64,000 nt of DNA, taken from contig NZ_FZNZ01000004.1 in NCBI RefSeq assembly GCF_900187995.1, positions 1 through 64,000 on the forward strand, read 5' to 3'. Positions 54,269 through 64,000 of the stretch are shown piece by piece (position 1 is the first letter of the stretch; every line of letters begins with the position of its first letter). Under the pieces are notes generated by a model that worked only from the letters and a program-made list of their open reading frames with translations, ran no database searches and was not told the origin of the DNA. Origin of the DNA: Prevotella jejuni. Lineage in GTDB: Bacteria; Bacteroidota; Bacteroidia; Bacteroidales; Bacteroidaceae. The position numbers and the translations under genes were made by a program.

Positions 54269-54661
54269 ATGAGTAAAAAAGTAGAATTAGAATACGAATT
54301 GAAAACACGTTCAGGCAGCGCTGTGTGGGCACTGATTAGCACACCTATAGGGCTGAAGAAATGGTTAGCAGATGACATGACAATAAATGAGGATGTCGCA
54401 ACTTTTGTATGGGGCGACCCGCTTCGTGAGCATGATATACATACAGCAAAAATCGTCGAAATGGTCAAGAACGACCATGTACGTTTCCATTGGGAGGCTT
54501 CGGAGGATGAAGCTTATTGGGAGATAAAGATGTTCCATAGTGAGATTGCAGGTAATTACCATCTATATATAACTGACTTTGCAGAGGACGATGACGTCGA
54601 GGGCTTAGAGCAGATGTGGAATCAGAACATTGAACGCCTACATGTCATAACGGGTATGTAA
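54269..54661 (+). CDS. START/SRPBCC-like domain protein
   Basis: 130 residues. The pattern VELEYELKTRSGSAVWALISTPIGLKKWLADDM, VWGDPLREHDIHTAKIV and VRFHWEASEDEAYWEIKM, then LHVITGM, corresponds to a Bacteroidota START-like (AHSA1-type) domain with a cavity for a small hydrophobic ligand. It is soluble and monocistronic. No ligand is known for this family. Confidence 0.85.
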   Translation: MSKKVELEYELKTRSGSAVWALISTPIGLKKWLADDMTINEDVATFVWGDPLREHDIHTAKIVEMVKNDHVRFHWEASEDEAYWEIKMFHSEIAGNYHLYITDFAEDDDVEGLEQMWNQNIERLHVITGM

Positions 54662-54756
54662 GCTCCTTGATGCTAATTTGACGTGAACAGATAGATGAAA
54701 GAGGCTGGTTAAAGAATAAAAATATTAAAAAAGACAATTACTCTGATATTTTTATG

Positions 54757-54764
54757 TAAATTTG
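54757..54764 (+). promoter_or_regulatory. -7 box of lptF-ribBA
   Basis: TAAATTTG at 54757-54764, 99 bases before the permease start; -33 element not evident. Confidence 0.45.
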
Positions 54765-54862
54765 CAAAAGGTAAGCTATTCTCCACTGATGGGATCTCTG
54801 TATCCTTAATGTGTCTTAGCTCGTATGTAAATAAGGGAGAATAAACTCCTTGTCATTATATC

Positions 54863-56809
54863 ATGTTTCGAATCAAGAAGTTAGATATCTTTATTGCCAA
54901 GCAATTTGGTATGCTTTTCATGGGAACTTTCTTCATCAGCTTGTTTGTGTTGATGATGCAGTTCTTGTGGAGATATGTTGATGACTTGATAGGTAAAGGA
55001 TTGTCAATGGACGTTCTTGGACAATTCTTTTGGTACATGAGCTTAATGATGGTACCACAGGCTCTTCCGTTGGCAATTCTTCTTTCATCGCTAATCTCCT
55101 ATGGTAACCTTGGCGAGAGTTCGGAGTTGACGGCTATCAAGGCTGCTGGCATCTCTCTTATTCAGTCGTTTAGAGGACTAATCTTTATTAGTGTTCTTAT
55201 CGCTTTTGGCTCGTTCTATTTCCAAAACAATGTGGGGCCAACAGCACAAAAGCATATTGCTCAATTACTGATATCCATGAAACAGAAGAGTCCGGAGCTG
55301 GAAATACCAGAAGGAATCTTCTATGATGGTATCCCGCAGACGAACCTCTATGTAGAAAAAAAGGATATGAAGACTGGCCACCTATATAATATTATGGTGT
55401 ATAGGATGACGGACAGCTACGAAGACCAGGCTATTATCCTCGCCGATTCAGGTATGTTACAGTCTACAGCAGACAAGAAACACCTTGTATTGAACCTATG
55501 GAGTGGAGAGTGGTTTGAGAACATGCGCTCACAAGAAATGGGTAATAGTGCCAGTGTTCCATATCGTCGAGAGACCTTTGCACATAAGCATATCGTCCTT
55601 GACTTCGATGGTGACTTCAACTTAACGGATATGGCTGGTATCTCAAATGATGCTCGTACGAAGAGTATTACGAAGATACAGCACGATAAGGACTCTCTTG
55701 TTCACGTCTACGATAGTGTGGGTAACGCTTTCTATAAGGATGCACAGTCCCTTTATTATCGAACGCCTAAGTTAAAGTCTGTCGAAAGGAAGGAGGCCAT
55801 AAAACTGTCGGAAGAAAAGGCGTTCAACATAGATTCGGCCTTTAATAAGCTACCTGCCGATCAACGACGTTATGTCGTTGACCAAGCTTTATCGACCGTT
55901 CAGCAAGAAGTAAGCGATCTTGATTTTAAGAGTATGATAACCAGTGATGGTGATAAGCTTATCCGATTGCATGAAATAGAGATTATTAATAAGTTTACAT
56001 TATCGCTGATATGTATTATCTTCTTCTTTATCGGTGCACCACTCGGTGCTATTATCCGAAAGGGAGGATTGGGTATTCCAATCATTATCAGCGTTATAGT
56101 GTTCATAATCTTTTATATCCTCGATAACACAGGTTATCGAATGTCGCGACAGGGTGACTGGGCTATCTGGTTTGGAAAGGGCCTTTCTATGGCCGTACTT
56201 ATTCCAATGGCGATATTCTTTACGTACAAAGCTAACAATGACTCAACTGTATTCAATGCAGATATGTATAGGAGAATGTTGATGAAGATGTTTGGAATGA
56301 GGGTGAAACGTAGCGTTGCGAGCAAAGAAGTTATCTTGCATGACCCTGACTATGATAAAGATGCAGAACAACTGAAGAATTTGAACGTTAGAATTGAGGA
56401 CTATGCTAAGACTCGAAGACTTAAGTCAGCACCTAATGTAATAAAGGTGTTCTTCCGTTATCATACGGATCATGTCATCGAGAAGATTAATGACGAACTT
56501 GAGACTGTCATTGAAGACTTGAGCAATACACGCAATAAGGTTATCATGACAGAACTGAATAAATACCCAATATTAGCTGTTAAGGCACATACAAGACCGT
56601 TCGACCATAAGTGGTCTAATATTCTTGCAGCAGTGATACTGCCAGCTGGTATCTTCTTCTACTTCCGCATGTGGCGTTTCCGCTTGCGTCTTTATCGTGA
56701 TCTCCATACGATTATTGGCTGTAACGTGATGATAATCTCAGAGATAATACGGATGAAGGAAAGAGAGGAACAAAGGTTTATTGGTATCGAAACAACAAAC
56801 AATCAGTAA
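54863..56809 (+). CDS. LptF/LptG-family permease (YjgP/YjgQ)
   Basis: 648 residues, longer than the proteobacterial 360. N-terminal segments near 15-38, 55-80 and 100-122 and C-terminal ones near 375-395, 400-420 and 435-455 flank a periplasmic beta-jellyroll domain (about 125-360). The tail beyond 460 is a Bacteroidota extension with a late hydrophobic stretch near 590-608. It is a transmembrane part of the LptB2FG complex that lifts lipopolysaccharide to the outer membrane. The ribBA start follows five bases after the stop. Confidence 0.88.
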   Translation: MFRIKKLDIFIAKQFGMLFMGTFFISLFVLMMQFLWRYVDDLIGKGLSMDVLGQFFWYMSLMMVPQALPLAILLSSLISYGNLGESSELTAIKAAGISLIQSFRGLIFISVLIAFGSFYFQNNVGPTAQKHIAQLLISMKQKSPELEIPEGIFYDGIPQTNLYVEKKDMKTGHLYNIMVYRMTDSYEDQAIILADSGMLQSTADKKHLVLNLWSGEWFENMRSQEMGNSASVPYRRETFAHKHIVLDFDGDFNLTDMAGISNDARTKSITKIQHDKDSLVHVYDSVGNAFYKDAQSLYYRTPKLKSVERKEAIKLSEEKAFNIDSAFNKLPADQRRYVVDQALSTVQQEVSDLDFKSMITSDGDKLIRLHEIEIINKFTLSLICIIFFFIGAPLGAIIRKGGLGIPIIISVIVFIIFYILDNTGYRMSRQGDWAIWFGKGLSMAVLIPMAIFFTYKANNDSTVFNADMYRRMLMKMFGMRVKRSVASKEVILHDPDYDKDAEQLKNLNVRIEDYAKTRRLKSAPNVIKVFFRYHTDHVIEKINDELETVIEDLSNTRNKVIMTELNKYPILAVKAHTRPFDHKWSNILAAVILPAGIFFYFRMWRFRLRLYRDLHTIIGCNVMIISEIIRMKEREEQRFIGIETTNNQ

Positions 56810-56813
56810 CAAT

Positions 56814-58019
56814 ATGGAAGACTTTAAACTCGATAGCATCGAAGATGCGCTGAAAGACTTTCGGGAGGGAAAGTTCGTTATCGTAGTTGATGACGAAGAC
56901 CGAGAGAATGAAGGTGACCTTATCATGGCTGCAGAAATGATCACACCAGAGAAGGTTAACTTTATGTTGAAGAATGCACGAGGTGTGCTTTGTGTACCTA
57001 TTACGATGTCACGGGCGGAAGAATTGGACCTACCTCACCAGGTTTCTGATAACACATCAATGCTTGGTACTCCGTTCACCGTCACCGTTGATAAGCTGGA
57101 AGGCTGTTCGACAGGTGTGTCTACACATGACCGTGCTGAGACAATTAAGGCGTTGGCCGACCCAAAATCTACTCCACAGACCTTTGGTCGACCTGGTCAT
57201 ATCAACCCATTGTATGCTCAAGACAATGGAGTTCTGCGTCGTTCGGGTCATACCGAGGCAGCCGTCGATCTCTGTAAGCTCTCTGGCTGTTTCCCAGCGG
57301 GTGTGTTGATGGAGATAATGAACGAAGATGGATCGATGGCGCGTATGCCTGATTTGCAGAAACGTGCAAAGGAATGGGGACTGAAGATTATTAGTATCAA
57401 GGATATCATAGCTTATCGCTTGAAGACCGAGACAAGTATTGTTGTCGGTGAAGAGGTAGAGCTTCCTACTAAATATGGTATGTTCCATCTGATTCCATTC
57501 CGTCAAGCGAATGGATTAGAGCACATGGCACTTATTAAAGGTACGTGGACAGAAAACGAACCAGTGCTTGTGCGTGTACACTCTTCATGTGCGACGGGCG
57601 ATATTCTTGGTAGTCAACGTTGTGATTGTGGTGAGCAACTGCACAAGGCAATGGAGATGATTGAGAAAGAAGGTAAGGGTGTCCTTATCTATATGCAACA
57701 GGAAGGACGTGGCATCGGCTTGATGAATAAGATTGCTGCCTATAAACTGCAGGAACAAGGACTTGATACTGTTGAGGCAAACCTCCACCTTGGCTTCCGT
57801 CCTGACGAACGTGATTATGGTTGCGGAGCACAGATGTTGCGCCATCTTGGCGTCCATAAGATGCGTCTGATTACAAACAACCCAACGAAGCGTGTTGGGC
57901 TTGAAGCTTACGGATTGGAGATTGAGGAGAATGTCCCTATTGAGATTACTCCTAATAAGTTTGATTATCGCTATTTGAAGACGAAGCGTGATCGCATGGG
58001 TCACGACTTGCATCTATAA
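56814..58019 (+). CDS. ribBA: Bifunctional DHBP synthase / GTP cyclohydrolase II
   Basis: 401 residues from the ATG at 56814; a start inside the permease gene is less likely. RibB half (1-200): [18 protein letters not shown] near 22-39, [21 protein letters not shown] and [16 protein letters not shown]. RibA half: [24 protein letters not shown] near 255-275 (Zn cysteines), [27 protein letters not shown] and [10 protein letters not shown]. It makes two precursors of riboflavin. No FMN riboswitch is visible. Coupled to the lptF-like gene. Confidence 0.95.
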   Translation: MEDFKLDSIEDALKDFREGKFVIVVDDEDRENEGDLIMAAEMITPEKVNFMLKNARGVLCVPITMSRAEELDLPHQVSDNTSMLGTPFTVTVDKLEGCSTGVSTHDRAETIKALADPKSTPQTFGRPGHINPLYAQDNGVLRRSGHTEAAVDLCKLSGCFPAGVLMEIMNEDGSMARMPDLQKRAKEWGLKIISIKDIIAYRLKTETSIVVGEEVELPTKYGMFHLIPFRQANGLEHMALIKGTWTENEPVLVRVHSSCATGDILGSQRCDCGEQLHKAMEMIEKEGKGVLIYMQQEGRGIGLMNKIAAYKLQEQGLDTVEANLHLGFRPDERDYGCGAQMLRHLGVHKMRLITNNPTKRVGLEAYGLEIEENVPIEITPNKFDYRYLKTKRDRMGHDLHL

Positions 58020-58061
58020 AGATAATATACTTTTGAAAGGCTATGTAGTAAGCTTTGTTGT

Positions 58062-58110
58062 CAATCCCACTATAGAGAGGCATCCTGTCTCTTTATAGTG
58101 GGATTGTTGT
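58062..58110 (+). terminator. Terminator of lptF-ribBA
   Basis: A perfect 13-base stem, CAATCCCACTATA at 58062-58074 and its complement at 58094-58106, extended inward by GAGA/TCTC, followed by TTGTTT. Confidence 0.85.
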
Positions 58111-58692
58111 TTATGCTTTTGGGAGTTCATCTTCATAATCTGTCCGAATCAAAAATGGTCTGTTGGCTGGTGGCGAATGGAGTAGGATAGGGTGGTGGTA
58201 GTGTTTTGTGACCTCTGACAGTCGTTACTCGTGTAAGTTTGTTAGCTACCAGTTGCTATGTGGAAATATGAGAAAAATGCTGCACTTATAAGTTTATGAC
58301 AGGTGAGATGTTACTCAATAGGGTAAGTGTGGGTTTTTGTTGCACGTTGTGTGAAGGGTAGGCACAAAGCTATGAATTGCTTGAGCGAATGTAAGTTAGA
58401 AAGGTCGATAGATGTAAAAGGAGGTTTTATATAGACAAAGATGGTAAGTCTTTGTTTGCATAGTATAGTATATTAAGTATGTAAATATTATTGTATTTCA
58501 TGTCTGTTTGGCTTTACGATAAGTATATCAAAAGTACCGCTTTGTACTTTAAGGGAATTTACTTAACTGTAAAAAATCATTACATAATATCGACCTGATT
58601 ACCCTTACAATACGAGTATAAAAACTTTTATGATAGATCTTATAATGTGCAATAAGTCAATAGGTTACATGTGGTCTTAAAGAAGACGCCTT
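58111..58692. other. Non-coding region
   Basis: No gene or recognisable element in about 580 bases. Confidence 0.45.
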
Positions 58693-58765
58693 TCTTGCTT
58701 CAAGAAGGGCGTCTTCAACATGCAAGATGGGCATGTTCTTGAATGCAGTTAGGCCTCTTCTATTA
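58693..58765. repeat. 22-bp periodic array B3
   Basis: TCTTG at 58693 and 58737, with degenerate units at 58715 and 58759, all on a 22-base grid. GAAGACGCC.TTCTTG and CAAGAAGGGCGTCTTC form a long hairpin around CTT, as in array B2. Confidence 0.8.
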
Positions 58766-58879
58766 TCTTAAAAAGCGTGTACTCTATTCATGAAGGGTAA
58801 AAATAGTTGACAGAAAGGAGAGGGAGAGCGATTTCCACAGCCTCTAATGCCCATCAGTCGTTACCTACTCCCATCACTA

Positions 58880-59180
58880 ACACAATCCCTTAACACCTAT
58901 CTACCATCACCTAACACCCATTTTTCATCACCTATTACCCACCAAACACAAGCCCTTAACACCCATCCATCATCACCTAACACCCATTCACCATCACCTA
59001 TTACCCACCAAACACAAACCCTTAACACCCATCCACCATCACCTAACACCCATAATCCATCATCTATTACTCACCAAACACAAGCCCTTAACACCTATCC
59101 ACCATCACCTAACACCCATAATCCATCACCTACTACCCACCAAACACAAATCATTAACACCGATCATCTAACACTCATCA
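58880..59180. repeat. 66-bp higher-order tandem array E (CCCTTAACACC units)
   Basis: The word CCCTTAACACC (last copy TCATTAACACC) begins at 58887, 58953, 59019, 59085 and 59151, exactly 66 bases apart. Inside each 66-mer, related 22-base subunits (CCTTAACACC..., CCTAACACCC..., CTATTACCCACC...) can be seen. The plus frame is open for 127 codons only because the repeat lacks stops; composition is Pro/Thr/Ser/His repeats, so it is not called a gene. Confidence 0.85.
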
Positions 59181-59376
59181 CCCATCACCCATCAACTCTA
59201 TTTGAGTATAACTCATGTGTCATCCGGTGAGAGGAAAAGGTGTTCAGTTCTTGTAACAAAGTTCTTCTTAGTATTTAAGTTCTATCACTTTTAGTATCGG
59301 AAGAACCATATTTTTGTGGTTTTAGCTGTCAAATCGGCAGTAAAAATGTTATAATGATAAAATAAAGAAAGAAAAG

Positions 59377-59408
59377 TTGCGTTATCAGAATGAATTTACG
59401 TACTTTTG
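59377..59408 (+). promoter_or_regulatory. Promoter of the aminotransferase gene
   Basis: TTG at 59377-59379, a 21-base spacer and TACTTTTG at 59401-59408, 38 bases before the start. Confidence 0.75.
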
Positions 59409-59445
59409 TACTTGATATTATTCATAAAGAAAGATAAAGTTCGAA

Positions 59446-60639
59446 ATGGCACAACTATCAGATCGTTTGAATCGACTGGCGCCTTCTGAAACATTAGCAA
59501 TGTCGCAGAAGAGTAGTGAAATGAAAGCGCAGGGAATTGATGTTATCAATATGAGTGTGGGTGAACCAGACTTTATGACACCCGACCATGTGAAGGAAGC
59601 GGGCAAAAAAGCTATTGATGATAACTTCTCTAAGTATTCTCCTGTTCCTGGATATCCTGTTCTACGTGAGGCAATTGTTAAGAAACTGAAGCAAGAGAAT
59701 CACCTTGAATATGCTGTTTCGGAGATAGTTGTTGGTACAGGAGGTAAGCAAGGTGTGTGCAATGCCATCTTGGCTTTGGTTAATCCTGGCGATGAGGTCA
59801 TCATTCCTGCACCTTATTGGGTTAGTTATCCACAGATGGTAAAACTCGCTGGTGGTGTTCCTGTTATTGTTTCTGCTGGTATTGAACAGGATTTCAAGAT
59901 TACGGCTGAACAGTTGGAGCATGCGATTACACCCAAGACAAAGATGATTATTCTTTGTTCTCCAAGTAATCCTACTGGTAGTGTCTACTCTGCAGAAGAG
60001 TTGGAAAGCTTAGCCAAGGTCGTCTTGGCACATGATGACTTGTTCGTTCTGTCAGATGAGATATACGAACATATTAATTATATAGGTGGTCATTGTAGTA
60101 TTGCTTCTTGCCAAGGGATGAAAGACCGTACAATACTCTGCAATGGTGTCAGCAAAGCTTACGCTATGACAGGTTGGAGATTAGGCTGGGTTGCTGCGCC
60201 AGAGTGGATTGCAAAAGGGATTAATAAGCTACAAGGACAATATACGTCAGGTACATGTAGTGTAAGTCAGATGGCTGCTGTGGCTGCATACGAGGCTGAT
60301 CAAACTTGTGTGGCTGACTATCGTGAAGCATTCCGACGTCGTCGTGACTTGATTGTTGAGTTGGCAAAGGATATACCTGGCCTTGAAGTGAATGTACCAC
60401 AGGGTGCGTTCTATCTCTTCCCCAAATGTTCAAGCTATTTTGGAAAGACTGATGGTAAGCATGTCATTCGTAGTTCGTCAGACCTCGCAATGTATATTCT
60501 TGAAGAAGGAGGCGTGGCAACAGTGGGTGGCGACGCTTTTGGTGCCCCAGAATGTTTCCGAATGAGTTACGCAACAAGTGATGATAATATTAAGGAAGCA
60601 CTACGTCGTATCAAAGAAGTACTTTCAAAACTTAAATAG
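59446..60639 (+). CDS. Class I pyridoxal-phosphate aminotransferase (aspartate type)
   Basis: 397 residues, class I fold. SVGEPDFMTPDHV near 37-49, GGKQGVCNAILALV, APYWVSYPQMVKLAGG near 125-140, SPSNPTGSVY near 171-180, LSDEIYEHI near 204-212, and the PLP lysine in NGVSKAYAMTGWRLG near 234-248. The subgroup pattern is that of AspAT Ib / aromatic aminotransferase-like enzymes. It should make aspartate from oxaloacetate and glutamate. Monocistronic. Confidence 0.9.
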   Translation: MAQLSDRLNRLAPSETLAMSQKSSEMKAQGIDVINMSVGEPDFMTPDHVKEAGKKAIDDNFSKYSPVPGYPVLREAIVKKLKQENHLEYAVSEIVVGTGGKQGVCNAILALVNPGDEVIIPAPYWVSYPQMVKLAGGVPVIVSAGIEQDFKITAEQLEHAITPKTKMIILCSPSNPTGSVYSAEELESLAKVVLAHDDLFVLSDEIYEHINYIGGHCSIASCQGMKDRTILCNGVSKAYAMTGWRLGWVAAPEWIAKGINKLQGQYTSGTCSVSQMAAVAAYEADQTCVADYREAFRRRRDLIVELAKDIPGLEVNVPQGAFYLFPKCSSYFGKTDGKHVIRSSSDLAMYILEEGGVATVGGDAFGAPECFRMSYATSDDNIKEALRRIKEVLSKLK

Positions 60640-60736
60640 GGCTCGAAAGAGTAGATAGTAATAAAGTAGAGAGAGAAACCGTACATTTATAACTGTTAAA
60701 TGTTATTAATCCTATCTCTATTTTTCTTTTAATTAC

Positions 60737-60744
60737 TATCTTTG
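60737..60744 (+). promoter_or_regulatory. -7 box of the exbBD-tonB operon
   Basis: TATCTTTG at 60737-60744, about 120 bases upstream of exbB, giving a long 5' UTR. No TTG at -33. Confidence 0.5.
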
Positions 60745-60867
60745 CGGAGATAAGACACTGTGTTGAACGAGCTCACATACGGCTCGTATCATACAAATGC
60801 TTATAAATCAGAAAGATATTAACAAATTAATTCATTAATAACCTAAAAATTAAAATTTTATCAAATT

Positions 60868-61707
60868 ATGGCAACTACACAACAAAAACCAGTCCCACAG
60901 AAAAAGTCTGAGGGCTTCACAGGAGTTAGAGGTGCATTCTGGATTATCGTCGTATGCGCTGCCGTTGCGTTCGCATTGTTCTACTTTTGGTTCGGCAATC
61001 AGATGCATTTCCAGGATGGTGCTGCACGTGAAAACCCAGCAGACGTTTGGGGTACTATCTTCAAGGGTGGCGCAGTCGTTCCTGTTATCCACACTCTCTT
61101 GCTGACAGTGCTTGCTATGTCCATCGAGCGTTGGATGGCTTTGAAGACTGCTTTTGGTAAGGGTGCCCTTCCAAAATTCGTTGCAAACATCAAGAGTGCT
61201 CTTAACGCAAATGACCTTGCTAAGGCTAATCAGCTCTGCGATCAGCAGAAGGGTTCTGTAGCAAACGTTGTTAAGGCTTCTTTGAACGCTTACAAGGATA
61301 TGGAGACTGGTGCTAATGCTAACCTTAAGAAGGCTCAGAAGGTAGCTAAGATTCAGCAGGCTCACGAGGAGGCTACTCAGCTCGAGATGCCAACTCTGAC
61401 AATGAACCTCCCTATCATTGCTACTCTCGTAACACTTGGTACTCTTACTGGTCTTCTCGGTACTGTAACTGGTATGATCAAGTCATTCTCTGCTCTTTCT
61501 GCAGGTGGTGGTGCTGACTCTGCTGCACTTTCTGCTGGTATTTCTGAGGCGTTGATCAACACCGCTTTCGGTATTGCAACATCTTGGTGTGCAGTAGTTT
61601 CTTATGGTTACTACTCAAACAAGGTTGACAAGTTGACTTTCGCCCTCGACGAGGTTGGTTATTCTATCGCTCAGACATACGAAGTAAACCACACAGACGA
61701 GGCTTAA
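60868..61707 (+). CDS. exbB: MotA/TolQ/ExbB proton-channel protein
   Basis: 279 residues. Three membrane segments near 20-45, 72-92 and 176-205 plus a last one around 222-245; the conserved region PTLTMNLPIIATLVTLGTLTGLLGTVTGMIKSFSAL and ALINTAFGIATSWCAVVSY is the MotA/TolQ/ExbB domain. It forms the pentameric proton channel that powers TonB. The N-terminal 20 residues are Gln/Pro/Lys-rich. First gene of a four-gene operon; highly expressed codon use. Confidence 0.93.
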   Translation: MATTQQKPVPQKKSEGFTGVRGAFWIIVVCAAVAFALFYFWFGNQMHFQDGAARENPADVWGTIFKGGAVVPVIHTLLLTVLAMSIERWMALKTAFGKGALPKFVANIKSALNANDLAKANQLCDQQKGSVANVVKASLNAYKDMETGANANLKKAQKVAKIQQAHEEATQLEMPTLTMNLPIIATLVTLGTLTGLLGTVTGMIKSFSALSAGGGADSAALSAGISEALINTAFGIATSWCAVVSYGYYSNKVDKLTFALDEVGYSIAQTYEVNHTDEA

Positions 61708-61737
61708 TTTTTGCTAACCCTTTAATAATTTATCGCT

Positions 61738-62388
61738 ATGGGTAAAGTAAAAGTTAAGAAGAATGACACTTTTATCGACATGACGCCTATGTCAGACGTT
61801 ATGACCCTGTTGCTTACCTTCTTTATGCTGACTTCTACTTTCGTTAAGAATGAGCCAGTGAAGGTAAATACTCCGGGTTCTGTGTCTGAAACTAAGGTGC
61901 CTGAGAATGGTGTCTTGACAATTCTCGTTAGTCCTGAAAAAGGACCTACTGGAAAGCCTACTGGCGAAGGCCAGGTTTTCATGAGCTACGATAATACCAA
62001 TGAGTTGGGACAGATCGTAGGCAATATGGGCATTACATTGACTCCTGCACAGAAGAAAACTTTTGTTGCTGAGTCTACATTTGGTACTCCGCTCGATAAG
62101 TTGGCTGCTTATTTGTCAAAGCCTGCTGCAGAGCGTAGTAAAGAACTCCCTAAGATGGGTATTCCTCTCGATAGTATCCAAGGACAGGAGATGACTGAGT
62201 TCCAACAGTGGGTTAACGCAGCCCGCCAGGTGAACCCGAAGGTTAGACTTGCTATCAAGTCTGATGCTGACTCTCCTTATGGTACCGTTAAGAAGGTAAT
62301 GAGCGAACTCCAAGATATGGATGAAAGCCATTACTATATGATCACACAGTTGGACGCTAAAAAGGCTGCTCAGGCAGCTAATAAGTAA
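61738..62388 (+). CDS. exbD: ExbD/TolR-type protein 1
   Basis: 216 residues. KKNDTFIDMTPMSDVMTLLLTFFMLTSTF gives the single membrane helix with the essential Asp (about residue 18-20), then VKVNTPGSVSE and a periplasmic domain longer than in E. coli ExbD. Couples the proton gradient to TonB with ExbB. Thirty bases after exbB. Confidence 0.9.
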   Translation: MGKVKVKKNDTFIDMTPMSDVMTLLLTFFMLTSTFVKNEPVKVNTPGSVSETKVPENGVLTILVSPEKGPTGKPTGEGQVFMSYDNTNELGQIVGNMGITLTPAQKKTFVAESTFGTPLDKLAAYLSKPAAERSKELPKMGIPLDSIQGQEMTEFQQWVNAARQVNPKVRLAIKSDADSPYGTVKKVMSELQDMDESHYYMITQLDAKKAAQAANK

Positions 62389-62400
62389 GGAGATCAAAGT

Positions 62401-63087
62401 ATGGAAATGATGGATACAGGAAAAGGAGGCGGCAAGCAGAAGAAGATGACCGTCCGCGTAGACTTTACGCCGATGGTGGATATGCTTATGTTGCTGATTA
62501 CTTTCTTCATGCTTTGTACTTCGCTTAGCAAGCCTTCAACTATGGAGTTGACGATGCCAAGTAATGATAAAACTCAGAAAGAGGACCAGAAGAATGAGGC
62601 TAAGGAGTCACACTCTATTACAATTTACATTGCTGACGGAGATAAAATCTTCTATGGTAATGGTAAGCCAGAGTATGATAACGCTAATTGGCTAAAGCCT
62701 GCTGATTGGAGTAACACTTCAAAAGGTATTCGCTACGTTCTTCAACATAAGCAAGTGGGTGATCCTTCTACTGGTGAAGCTATCTCTATCCCATATAAGG
62801 ATATGGATATCGCTGTAAAGCAGCTGAATCGTAAGAAAGCTGAGAACCCTAAGGCTTATCCTGATAGCATCTATCAGGCTGAGATTGCATCGATTAAAGG
62901 TGGTATGATTGATGGCAAGAAGGTTTCAACCATGACTGTCATTATTAAACCAACTGATCATGCTTCATATCGTCACTTGGTAGACATCCTCGATGAAATG
63001 CAGATTTCATATATTGGAACTTACGTCATTGACAAGCTGACAGACCAAGACAAGGCACTCTTAGCCAAGAAAGGTATAAAGGCTTAA
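62401..63087 (+). CDS. exbD: ExbD/TolR-type protein 2
   Basis: 228 residues. VRVDFTPMVDMLMLLITFFMLCTSLSKPSTMELTMPS matches ExbD at the membrane helix and its Asp, with a periplasmic domain about 190 residues long. It differs enough from the first ExbD to be an old duplication. Both copies probably take part in the same complex; the Bacteroidota arrangement with two ExbD is common. Starts 12 bases after the first. Confidence 0.9.
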   Translation: MEMMDTGKGGGKQKKMTVRVDFTPMVDMLMLLITFFMLCTSLSKPSTMELTMPSNDKTQKEDQKNEAKESHSITIYIADGDKIFYGNGKPEYDNANWLKPADWSNTSKGIRYVLQHKQVGDPSTGEAISIPYKDMDIAVKQLNRKKAENPKAYPDSIYQAEIASIKGGMIDGKKVSTMTVIIKPTDHASYRHLVDILDEMQISYIGTYVIDKLTDQDKALLAKKGIKA

Positions 63088-63122
63088 TCACTGATTCGTA
63101 AACAATTAAAGAAAGAAAGACA

Positions 63123-64000
63123 ATGGCAAAAATAGATTTATGCGATCCTAAATGGGTCGACATGGTGTTCGCCGACAAGAACAAGGAGTACGGTGCATAC
63201 AAGCTTCGTAAAACTGTTTCTCAGCGTAACATCAAAGCGTTAGCTATTCTGCTTTGTGCTGCATTCCTCGGTGGTGGTTACTTAGCTTATCAGATTAAGA
63301 AGCACAACGACGAGTTGGCTGCTCAAGCTGCTTATGCTGCTAAGATGGAGTTAGCTGCTCTTGAGCAGGCTAAGAAAGATCAGGCTGAGCGTAAGAAGCA
63401 ACAGAAGAAGGAAGAACCTAAGAAGGTTGAACCAGAGAAGGTTGTTCCAGAAACTCGTGCAACAGTTAAGTTTACAGCCCCAGTCATCAAAGATGATAAG
63501 GATGTAAAGGAAGAGATGCCACCAATGGTCAAGATGAACAAGGAGACCAAGGCAGTCGGTGTTGAGAACAAGGAAGGTACGGAAGATCGTACTGAAACTG
63601 CAGCTCGTAGTACCGTTGCTACTCCTGAGCAGATTGTACCAAAGATCGAAAAGCCAGTTGTTGAAGCTCCAAAACCAGAGCCAAAGCAGGAGGTAGAGAA
63701 CAAGGTCTTTACAGTGGCGGAGGTTATGCCTTCATTCCCGAACGTAAATGCTTGGTTGGCTTCTCACATCCAGTACCCAGCTGTAGCAGCTGAGAATGGT
63801 GTGCAGGGTCGTGTTATCGTTAAGTTCGTTGTAGGACGCGATGGTAGCGTAAGTCAGGCACAGATTGTTCGTGGTGTTGATCAGTCACTCGACCGTGAGG
63901 CGCTTCGTGTTGTTAACAGCATGCCGAAGTGGTCTCCTGGTATGAACAATGGTCAGCCAGCAAACGTTTGGTTTACTCTCCCTATTACCTTCAAACTGCA
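63123..64000 (+). CDS. tonB: TonB family energy transducer (cut by window end)
   Basis: The open frame from ATG 63123 gives 292 codons to the window edge, close to full length since it ends TFKL(Q). One membrane segment near 38-55 (IKALAILLCAAFLGGGYLAYQI), a charged Lys/Glu linker with PEKVVPE and EAPKPEPKQE, and a C-terminal TonB domain: YPAVAAENGVQGRVIVKFVVGRDGSV, LDREALRVVNSMPKWSPG and PANVWFTLPI. It links the ExbBD motor to receptors such as the two encoded here. Confidence 0.93.
   Translation, partial: MAKIDLCDPKWVDMVFADKNKEYGAYKLRKTVSQRNIKALAILLCAAFLGGGYLAYQIKKHNDELAAQAAYAAKMELAALEQAKKDQAERKKQQKKEEPKKVEPEKVVPETRATVKFTAPVIKDDKDVKEEMPPMVKMNKETKAVGVENKEGTEDRTETAARSTVATPEQIVPKIEKPVVEAPKPEPKQEVENKVFTVAEVMPSFPNVNAWLASHIQYPAVAAENGVQGRVIVKFVVGRDGSVSQAQIVRGVDQSLDREALRVVNSMPKWSPGMNNGQPANVWFTLPITFKL

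Noticed and set aside
58847..59230. 127-residue Pro/Thr/His/Ser repeat ORF
   Set aside because: Open only because the 66-bp repeat has no stop in this frame; no start context or homologous family.

Overview
The window looks like a chromosomal segment of a Prevotella (Bacteroidales, Bacteroidota), plausibly an oral species of the P. melaninogenica group; the species is an inference. The evidence is -7 promoter boxes of the TAnnTTTG type with a TTG about 19-21 bases upstream, SusD-free but TonB-rich gene content, fimbrillin-type lipoproteins, a HmuY/HmuR-type heme locus, Omp28 proteins, a PorT-like type IX secretion component, type IX-like C-terminal tails on secreted proteins, and moderate-to-low GC. 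No plasmid, prophage, IS element or CRISPR array is visible.

Layout. 1-6300 is the accessory-looking part: two copies of a module made of a nearly identical 5' leader (promoter, 56/58-codon short ORF ending in a variable (CT)n tract, hairpin), a 72-77 residue small protein, a fimbrillin-like lipoprotein and a conserved terminator. The second lipoprotein ends in a FISUMP/C-type-lectin-like segment with a codon pattern reminiscent of diversity-generating retroelement targets. A HU-like protein follows. 6908-10234 (minus) holds an acyl-adenylate ligase, an SDR and an RDD membrane protein. 10337-16618 is a SpoIIM-membrane protein-DUF4129-DUF4350-MoxR-DUF58 operon. 17234-22396 is a heme-acquisition operon. 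23877-28853 is an envelope/secretion operon (TlpA-like, DUF6029-like barrel, Omp28 proteins). 28884-42325 is mostly housekeeping: MutS-like ATPase, HAD phosphatase, aquaporin, class II aldolase, NAD(P)HX repair, hpt-adk, obgE-pgeF, AICAR transformylase, RidA. 43174-52632 carries an HTH-like small protein, L19, an acid phosphatase, a TonB-dependent receptor, a split 5'-nucleotidase, an orphan plug-like protein, a DUF4143 ATPase and PorT. 52987-64000 has a ferredoxin, tRNA-Met, a START-like protein, LptF/G, RibBA, an aminotransferase and the ExbB-ExbD-ExbD-TonB operon, the last gene running off the window.

The genes fit an anaerobic, heme-dependent host-associated bacterium: HmuY/HmuR-like proteins capture heme, the ExbBD-TonB operon could energise that receptor and the second one at 45497-47632, and PorT implies type IX secretion for proteins with sorting tails.

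The most unusual structural signal is in the intergenic DNA: at least ten separate arrays of unrelated sequence, all with an exact 22-bp period (one with a 66-bp higher-order period). Together with the duplicated leader/small-protein/lipoprotein modules, these are the best candidates for something undescribed.
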